Source: Eubacterium sp. (GTDB lineage Bacteria; Bacillota; Clostridia; Oscillospirales; Acutalibacteraceae). From it: 10,237 bases of DNA. Below, one piece after another: positions 6,260 through 10,237 of this stretch. The stretch covers positions 1 through 10,237 of the forward strand of contig JAILGO010000074.1 of assembly GCA_024696725.1 (NCBI GenBank). Direction: 5' to 3'. Positions within the stretch are counted from its first letter, which is position 1; each line of letters opens with the position of its first letter. Below the pieces are notes generated by a model that had not been told where the DNA came from, did not search any database, and worked only from the letters and a program-made list of their open reading frames with translations. Both the position numbers and the translations under genes were made by a program.

Positions 6260-6595
6260 CTAAAACTTTAAAAACTCCTCAACAGGTACTACAAACGCTA
6301 TTCCGCCGTATTCCTCTACGTCCACAGACTGCTTTAAAAGCGAGCCGTGTATTGTACTTGTAACTCCGTGCGTCTTTAATGTTCGCTTAGTAACAGAGCC
6401 CTTTATTACCTCTATAAGCTTAGGTACGCGTTCTTTATCACATACTATAAGAATCGCAGTATGGCCGTCTATAAGGAACTGTCCGGTAGTAGAAATCTTA
6501 GTAGCGGAGTATCCGTTATTACCGATTTCATTCATTACCCTTTCAACGTCCGAATTAGATATTATAGTTATAACAAGCTTCAAATAATCACTCAT
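6260..6595 (-). CDS. darA: Cyclic-di-AMP-binding PII-like protein DarA (YaaQ/PstA)
   Basis: 111 residues, full length. DarA is a trimeric PII-like signal protein that binds c-di-AMP; its downstream partner is not well established. The characteristic TKISTTGQFLIDGHTAIL (32-49) contains the TTGxFL...G.T nucleotide-binding signature. The C-terminal GGIAFVVPVEEFLKF (97-111) matches the end of the family. The B. subtilis protein begins MKLI...; the homologous position here is TTG at codon 5 (6583), while the ATG at 6595 adds four residues. Neither has a convincing SD. With the promoter at 6639-6611 the ATG would lie about 9 nt from the transcript start, so near-leaderless translation is possible. 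First gene of darA-holB-ricT; tmk and yaaR, neighbours in Bacillus, are missing. Confidence 0.93.
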   Translation of the reverse strand: MSDYLKLVITIISNSDVERVMNEIGNNGYSATKISTTGQFLIDGHTAILIVCDKERVPKLIEVIKGSVTKRTLKTHGVTSTIHGSLLKQSVDVEEYGGIAFVVPVEEFLKF

Positions 6596-6610
6596 TTCAG
6601 TTTTTTAGGT

Positions 6611-6639
6611 ATTATATAAAAGTAAAAACATCAAATCAA
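6611..6639 (-). promoter_or_regulatory. Sigma-A promoter of darA-holB-ricT
   Basis: TTGATT (6639-6634), a 17-bp spacer, TATAAT (6616-6611). The predicted start is near 6604, about 9 nt before the ATG at 6595, with no SD in that leader. The rest of the 6640-6712 gap is AT-rich with no terminator hairpin visible. Confidence 0.7.
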
Positions 6640-6712
6640 TATGTTAAACTCAAAATTTAAAAAGTATTAAATAATTTTACAATTCGTTAACTAATATAAT
6701 ACAATCCGTATA

Positions 6713-7651
6713 CTAAATAACAGACGACAGCGCAACAATTACCGGCATTGTTATTACCGAAAAAACGCTCGACTGCCCTACTAATTCACTCGGGAGCTTA
6801 GTATCATTATCATACTTTGCGGCGTACATAGCAGTATTTGTAGCTATTGAGGCTGAAGCTGATATTGTAAGCGCGGTGCGCATTTCACCGTTCACGCCTG
6901 TCAACTTGAACAGAAGCATCATAATTACGGGAATCAGAATCAGTCTAAGAAAGGAAACAAAGTATATTTCTTTTTTAATAAAAATATTCTTCAGATTACA
7001 ATTCGCAAAGAAGGTACCGAAAACAATCATTGCCATAGGCGAATTGCACGCAGATATACGTCCCATTGTGTCAGTAACAAAATGCGGAAGATTAAGCTGA
7101 AGAAGGAAAAGCGGTATGCCTATTATAACGCTTATTGAACCGGGATTTAAGAAAAGATTTCTAATCTTAATTTCAGCCTTACCTCCCGATATTTCGTGAA
7201 TACCATAGGTGAAAGCGAATACATTAAATACCGCAACGTAACAGGAGGAATAGAATATTCCCTCCTTGCCCACTACGCTTCCCGCAAGAGGCAGCGCAAG
7301 AAATGCCGCGTTTGAAAATGTCGTTGCGTAATGATAGATACCCCTTACCATTTTATCCTTCTTCCTGAAGGTAAGAAGGGATATACCTATTCCGAGCAGG
7401 TGAGTAAGCGCGGCAAGAAGAAACGCAAGCGCAAGACCTTTAATATGCTCCTTTGTTCTTTCCATGGAAATAAACGTATTAATAATAGTTATGGGAAGAA
7501 CGATATTAAAAAGAAGGTCTATGAGCTTTTTAGTATCTTCACGGCGAAAAATCTTACTTTTATCAGCCGCGAAGCCAACGCCGGCTATCGCATAGAGTAT
7601 AAGCACCTGATACGCAACAGTCTTTAAATTTTCAATAAAATCATTAAACAA
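6713..7651 (-). CDS. AEC-family transporter (auxin efflux carrier/malate permease type)
   Basis: 312 residues from a TTG start at 7651. The protein belongs to the AEC family (bile acid-sodium symporter/PIN-like fold), whose bacterial members include malate and malonate carriers such as MleP and MdcF. About ten membrane segments are visible in two halves of five (roughly 10-28, 42-60, 70-94, 104-124, 133-152 and 168-187, 201-219, 229-250, 256-278, 290-310). Family motifs are LLFNIVLPITIINTF in helix 2, FSNAAFLALPL in helix 4, and FLNPGSISVIIGIPL opening the second half. TTG is preferred because GGAG lies 7 nt upstream and the family length is about 300-315; the longer open frame to 7744 runs inside the upstream gene. 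It overlaps the stop of the upstream gene by 8 nt, indicating coupling. The citrate synthase context suggests an organic-acid substrate (inference). Confidence 0.88.
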   Translation of the reverse strand: MFNDFIENLKTVAYQVLILYAIAGVGFAADKSKIFRREDTKKLIDLLFNIVLPITIINTFISMERTKEHIKGLALAFLLAALTHLLGIGISLLTFRKKDKMVRGIYHYATTFSNAAFLALPLAGSVVGKEGIFYSSCYVAVFNVFAFTYGIHEISGGKAEIKIRNLFLNPGSISVIIGIPLFLLQLNLPHFVTDTMGRISACNSPMAMIVFGTFFANCNLKNIFIKKEIYFVSFLRLILIPVIMMLLFKLTGVNGEMRTALTISASASIATNTAMYAAKYDNDTKLPSELVGQSSVFSVITMPVIVALSSVI

Positions 7652-8450
7652 TGGAATTCTCCGTAGTGTTGATAATAATATTCCGCTCAAATGCGAACGA
7701 ATATAAAAGCATAAAAAGCGCGGTAAGCGCAAGCGTGGATTCAAACCCGCCGTAAAGCGTTTTTTCTTTTATGCTCATAAAAAACGTATCTGCAAAATAC
7801 AAAAACGATGTAAAGGTCAGCAGTCTTGAGGAAACAAGGCTGATACGCATTGCTCCGTCTTCGCTGTCTATTTCCCTTGCGCTGTAGTAAAAAAACATCA
7901 GCGAAATGGAAAGCATTACGTATTTTAATAAGCTGTTAATTCCGTTAGCACCCGCGTTTTCAAAGCCTTCCATAATACAAAACCCTGCCCAGAGTATAGG
8001 CATAATATGTATTAGCTTAAGCGATTTGAAATCATATCTGCTACCGCTTAGGCTGAGACCGATAACTATGAAGTACACGGAAGATATAAGAGCCGATAAA
8101 GCGGTAACGACTCTGATAACTAAGCTCGTGCTGAATACCGCGCTGTCGCTTAAAAGCTGAGCCGCCGAAACACAGCGGTTAATAAAATCCGCAAACAATC
8201 CGAAGGATAACCCGTAGGATAAAAACCCAAACGCCTTGCTTTTCGGCATACTGAAAGCGGGAGCGTAGCTTTTTTTATAAAAGCACGGAACCGCAGTCAA
8301 TGCTCCGAACACCGCTAAAGAGATTACAAAAACAATATCTGAAAGAGGCTCTGCGTCGCTGAAAACGCAAACTGCTCTGATAACAGTTGCCGCGAGGACG
8401 CACAGAAACTGAAACCGAATCCGAAAGATAAAGCTAACGAAACGCGTCAT
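7644..8450 (-). CDS. Polytopic membrane protein of unknown function
   Basis: 268 residues; I do not recognise the family. About eight hydrophobic segments are visible, near residues 13-31, 37-57, 74-91, 106-134, 147-162, 171-191, 204-226 and 237-254. Loops are short, apart from basic stretches (YKKSYAPAFSMPKSKAF at about 58-74, SRYDFKSLKL at about 137-146). There are no obvious ATP-binding, kinase or metal motifs. The ATG at 8450 directly follows the stop codon of citrate synthase (8453-8451) with no gap, and the 3' end overlaps the AEC transporter start, so the gene is locked between those two in translation. This suggests it serves the same physiological task, perhaps as an accessory to transport, but nothing in the protein itself shows that. 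Confidence 0.8.
   Translation of the reverse strand: MTRFVSFIFRIRFQFLCVLAATVIRAVCVFSDAEPLSDIVFVISLAVFGALTAVPCFYKKSYAPAFSMPKSKAFGFLSYGLSFGLFADFINRCVSAAQLLSDSAVFSTSLVIRVVTALSALISSVYFIVIGLSLSGSRYDFKSLKLIHIMPILWAGFCIMEGFENAGANGINSLLKYVMLSISLMFFYYSAREIDSEDGAMRISLVSSRLLTFTSFLYFADTFFMSIKEKTLYGGFESTLALTALFMLLYSFAFERNIIINTTENSIV
7659..7662 (-). promoter_or_regulatory. Shine-Dalgarno site for the AEC transporter TTG start
   Basis: GGAG (revcomp of 7659-7662) lies 7 nt upstream of TTG at 7651, within the last codons of the preceding gene. It supports the overlapping TTG start. Confidence 0.6.
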
Positions 8451-9821
8451 TTATTCTCTTTCGCCGATTGGCTTATACGTTTTCGGTTTCGAAACGCTCT
8501 TATACGCGGGACGCATTATTCTTCCGTTAGAGGTAATCTCTTCAAGTCTGTGAGCGCACCAGCCCGAAATTCTTGCCGTTGCGAAAAGCGGAGTGTATAA
8601 ATCCTCGGGAATTCCGAGCACCTTGTAAACGAGTCCCGAATACAAATCGACGTTTGCACACATTGCCTTGTCGTAGTCCTTAACCTCCGCGAAAACCTCC
8701 GGCGTGAGTTTTTCAATATTTTCAAGAGTCTTGAATTCTTTTTCAAAACCGTGCTCGTAAGCAAGCTTACGGGCATTCTCTTTAAGAATAAGTGCTCTCG
8801 GGTCGGATTTAGTATATACAGCGTGTCCCATACCGTAAATGAGTCCGCTGCCGTCTCCCGCTTCTTTATTAAGAATTTTTACAAGCAGGTCCTTAACCTG
8901 AGCCTCGTCCGTTGAATCGCTGAGAGTCTCGGTAAAATATTCCGTCTGCTTGGCAACCTTGATATTAGCTCCGCCGTGGCGCGGTCCCTTAAGAGCTCCG
9001 ATACCTGCCGCGATAGAAGAATATGTATCCGTTCCGCTTGAAGTGAGCACACGCGTCGCGAAGGTTGAATTATTACCGCCGCCGTGGTCTGAATGAAGCA
9101 TAAGACAGATATCAAGAAGATGCGCTTCCTCCTGAGTATACTTTTTATTCGGTCTTATCTGACGCAGAATAAACTCAGCGGTCGATATTCTCTCCTTAAT
9201 CGGGTGAAGATACATCGACTTATTATAAAACGCACGTCTTTTAACCTGATATGCGGTATTCATAATCGTCGGGAACTGAGATACAAGCTGAAGCGACTGA
9301 CGGAGAACGTTAGGAACTGAAATGTCGTCGGGATTCTCGTCAAATGAATAAAGAGCCATTACGCAGCGCGCCATTTTATTCATTATGTCTTTTGACGCAT
9401 GCTTCATAATAATATCTTCAACGAACTCGTCGGGAAGCTTTCTGCAGGCGCCGATTACCTCTCGGTACGCGTCAAGCTGTGCCGCCGTAGGAAGCTCGCC
9501 GAAAATAAGCAGCCACGAAATTTCCTCATATCCGTAACGCTCTTCTTTAATTACGTTTCCGATTAAATCCTGAATATCATAACCTCTGTAAAGAAGCTTA
9601 CCCTCTTTAGGTACACGCTCGCCGTCGAGTATATAATAACCCTCAACGGAGCATATACGGGTAAGTCCTGCCATTACGCCGGTATTGTCGCTGTTTCTGA
9701 GTCCGCGTTTAACGTCATAGCGCTCATAATCGCTTGGTCTTATAGAATTGTTTTTTCCGAGCTCGCCGCAAAGAGACGAAATAGCCTCCATTGAAATCGG
9801 AGAAATATAATTTGCGGGCAT
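8451..9821 (-). CDS. gltA: Citrate synthase (Si-type, citrate/2-methylcitrate synthase family)
   Basis: 456 residues. The enzyme condenses oxaloacetate with acetyl-CoA to citrate, feeding the oxidative branch toward 2-oxoglutarate and glutamate. Catalytic residues are all present: H282 in GPRHGGAN (pig heart His274), H333 in MGHAVYTKSDPRA (His320) and D392 in NVDLYSG (Asp375). The conserved KLLYRGYDI (75-83) and LHSDHGGGNNSTF (242-254) are also seen. About 40 extra N-terminal residues precede the core, as in many clostridial members; a 2-methylcitrate synthase cannot be excluded. ATG at 9821 is chosen with AGGGGG 9 nt upstream. The open frame extends to 9911, but that part contains the promoter and lies upstream of the transcript start. 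First gene of an operon with the unknown membrane protein and the AEC transporter. Confidence 0.95.
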   Translation of the reverse strand: MPANYISPISMEAISSLCGELGKNNSIRPSDYERYDVKRGLRNSDNTGVMAGLTRICSVEGYYILDGERVPKEGKLLYRGYDIQDLIGNVIKEERYGYEEISWLLIFGELPTAAQLDAYREVIGACRKLPDEFVEDIIMKHASKDIMNKMARCVMALYSFDENPDDISVPNVLRQSLQLVSQFPTIMNTAYQVKRRAFYNKSMYLHPIKERISTAEFILRQIRPNKKYTQEEAHLLDICLMLHSDHGGGNNSTFATRVLTSSGTDTYSSIAAGIGALKGPRHGGANIKVAKQTEYFTETLSDSTDEAQVKDLLVKILNKEAGDGSGLIYGMGHAVYTKSDPRALILKENARKLAYEHGFEKEFKTLENIEKLTPEVFAEVKDYDKAMCANVDLYSGLVYKVLGIPEDLYTPLFATARISGWCAHRLEEITSNGRIMRPAYKSVSKPKTYKPIGERE

Positions 9822-9830
9822 ATTTCTTTT

Positions 9831-9836
9831 CCCCCT
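9831..9836 (-). promoter_or_regulatory. Shine-Dalgarno site fixing the citrate synthase start
   Basis: AGGGGG (revcomp of 9831-9836) lies 9 nt before the ATG at 9821. Just upstream in the leader is a small 5-bp hairpin (9850-9854 with 9860-9864) of doubtful significance. Confidence 0.7.
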
Positions 9837-9872
9837 GAATATTTTAGTAAAGAGATATACTCTTATAAGCAT

Positions 9873-9901
9873 TTGAATATACATTATACTAAATTTAATA
9901 T
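9873..9901 (+). promoter_or_regulatory. Possible plus-strand promoter of the spoIID-like remnant
   Basis: TTGAAT (9873-9878), a 17-bp spacer, TAATAT (9896-9901; four of six consensus bases). It overlaps the citrate synthase promoter on the other strand. Weak; this AT-rich stretch could give such a match by chance. Confidence 0.3.
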
Positions 9902-9911
9902 TTAAAGTCAA
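9883..9911 (-). promoter_or_regulatory. Sigma-A promoter of the citrate synthase operon
   Basis: TTGACT (9911-9906), a 17-bp spacer, TATAAT (9888-9883): the best promoter in the window. The predicted start near 9876 gives a leader of about 55 nt. Confidence 0.85.
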
Positions 9912-9925
9912 GAAAGGAGATTACC

Positions 9926-10119
9926 TTGAAAAAAGCAATTATTATATTTCTCATTATTTTTTGATTACGGCGCTCGTCCCTTTATACTCGCTTAACTTAA
10001 ATAAAAAGAATGATAACGACGAGCTCGTAACTATTTTTTCAACACAGATTATTTCAGAACGACGGTACTATCCCCCTTGTTTTCAATTTGAGGCAAATCG
10101 TTCTTCTTTAAACCGTTAA
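9926..10119 (+). pseudogene. SpoIID-like N-terminal remnant, frameshifted and truncated
   Basis: A strong SD (AAAGGAGA, 9913-9920) lies 5 nt before a TTG start that opens MKKAIIIFLIIF and then stops (TGA, 9962-9964). If one more T is assumed in the six-T run at 9957-9962, the frame continues with LITALVPLYSLNLNKKNDND and ELVTIFST, then loses any family resemblance and ends at 10119. The combined start (Lys-Lys, one long hydrophobic helix, charged linker, E-L-V-T-I-F) resembles the membrane-anchored N-terminus of SpoIID/LytB-type sporulation amidase activators. The conserved EDYLxGVVAAEM region that should follow is absent in every frame. From 10049 it overlaps an open minus-strand gene end. 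Alternatives are a sequencing error in the T-run combined with an unrelated short membrane peptide. The SpoIID identity is a recognition from about 40 residues, not proven. Confidence 0.5.
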
Positions 10120-10237
10120 GATAATCGTTTACGGTAAAACTGCTTTTCTCTCGTTCTAACTGCTTACATACGCTCTCTGCGGGTACTCTTGAGCCGAGCT
10201 GTTTATTTCTTATAATTTCAGCCGCAGTAGTAGTGCT
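10049..10237 (-). CDS. 3' end of an unrecognised gene (runs off right edge)
   Basis: An open frame from the right edge to TAA at 10051-10049 gives 62 C-terminal residues, open without interruption in a region where the other frames are broken. The visible sequence is hydrophilic and highly charged (for example KQLEREKSSF and YLNGLKKNDLPQIENKGDS), with a weakly helical character and no membrane segment. I do not recognise a family. It converges on the spoIID-like remnant and no terminator is visible after it. That it is coding is inferred only from the open frame and plausible composition. Confidence 0.5.
   Translation of the reverse strand, partial: STTTAAEIIRNKQLGSRVPAESVCKQLEREKSSFTVNDYLNGLKKNDLPQIENKGDSTVVLK

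Noticed and set aside
6640..6712. Search for a terminator or riboswitch between the AEC gene and darA
   Set aside because: The stretch is AT-rich with no GC stem and T-tract and no recognisable leader structure; only the darA promoter at its right-hand transcriptional end is supported.
7652..7744. Longer AEC N-terminus from an ATG at 7744
   Set aside because: The extra 31 residues lie inside the coding end of the upstream gene, are arginine-rich and not family-like; TTG at 7651 has a spaced SD and gives the usual length.
9822..9911. Longer citrate synthase N-terminus starting with TTG at 9911
   Set aside because: Those codons contain the TTGACT-17-TATAAT promoter and lie upstream of the predicted transcript start; ATG at 9821 has its own SD.
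10019..10028. Perfect 10-bp palindrome ACGAGCTCGT near the spoIID-like remnant
   Set aside because: Too short and without a loop to be a terminator, and there is no second copy to suggest an operator or attachment site.
1..10237. CRISPR arrays, tRNA/rRNA genes, insertion sequences, phage genes or a defence island
   Set aside because: No repeated spacer pattern, cloverleaf, transposase-like frame or terminal repeats were seen; apart from the right edge the window is ordinary chromosomal gene content.

Overview
The window reads as a chromosomal segment of a low-to-moderate-GC Firmicute of the class Clostridia, most likely a gut Ruminococcus/Oscillospiraceae-type anaerobe. The evidence is the darA-holB-ricT gene order typical of Firmicutes, a clostridial-type 2[4Fe-4S] ferredoxin, near-consensus sigma-A promoters with 17-bp spacers, strong AGGAG-type Shine-Dalgarno (SD) sites and short rho-independent terminators. 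The taxon is inferred; there is no rRNA in the window.

Left part (1-2884): the 5' end of a glycoside hydrolase family 2-like gene runs off the left edge on the minus strand. It is preceded by an iron-containing alcohol dehydrogenase with its own terminator. A compact divergent promoter region separates the dehydrogenase from a plus-strand gene for a cytoplasmic sialidase-fold (Asp-box) protein. By eye this protein lacks most of the sialidase catalytic residues. A bidirectional terminator closes this part.

Middle (2887-6639): a secreted protein with two fibronectin III-like domains and a transglutaminase-like domain, and a 56-residue ferredoxin, each have their own promoter. Upstream lies the housekeeping cluster darA (cyclic-di-AMP-binding PII-like protein), holB (DNA polymerase III delta') and ricT (PSP1/YaaT, partner in RNase Y control), transcribed leftward from a promoter just ahead of darA.

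Right part (6713-9911): a tightly coupled leftward operon holds citrate synthase, an unrecognised eight-helix membrane protein and an AEC-family transporter. Stop and start codons abut or overlap at both junctions. AEC proteins include organic-acid carriers, so production plus export of an organic acid is a reasonable inference. No terminator is visible after the AEC gene, so this transcript may continue into darA-holB-ricT.

Right edge (9926-10237): a divergent plus-strand gene start with a good SD encodes a signal-anchor resembling the N-terminus of the sporulation protein SpoIID. It is broken by a frameshift in a T-run and then runs into the 3' end of an unrecognised minus-strand gene. This looks like a decayed remnant. 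Most of the window is ordinary chromosome. The points most worth a second look are the catalytically incomplete sialidase-fold protein, the broken spoIID-like start, the citrate synthase/membrane protein/AEC operon, and several promoters that predict very short 5' leaders.
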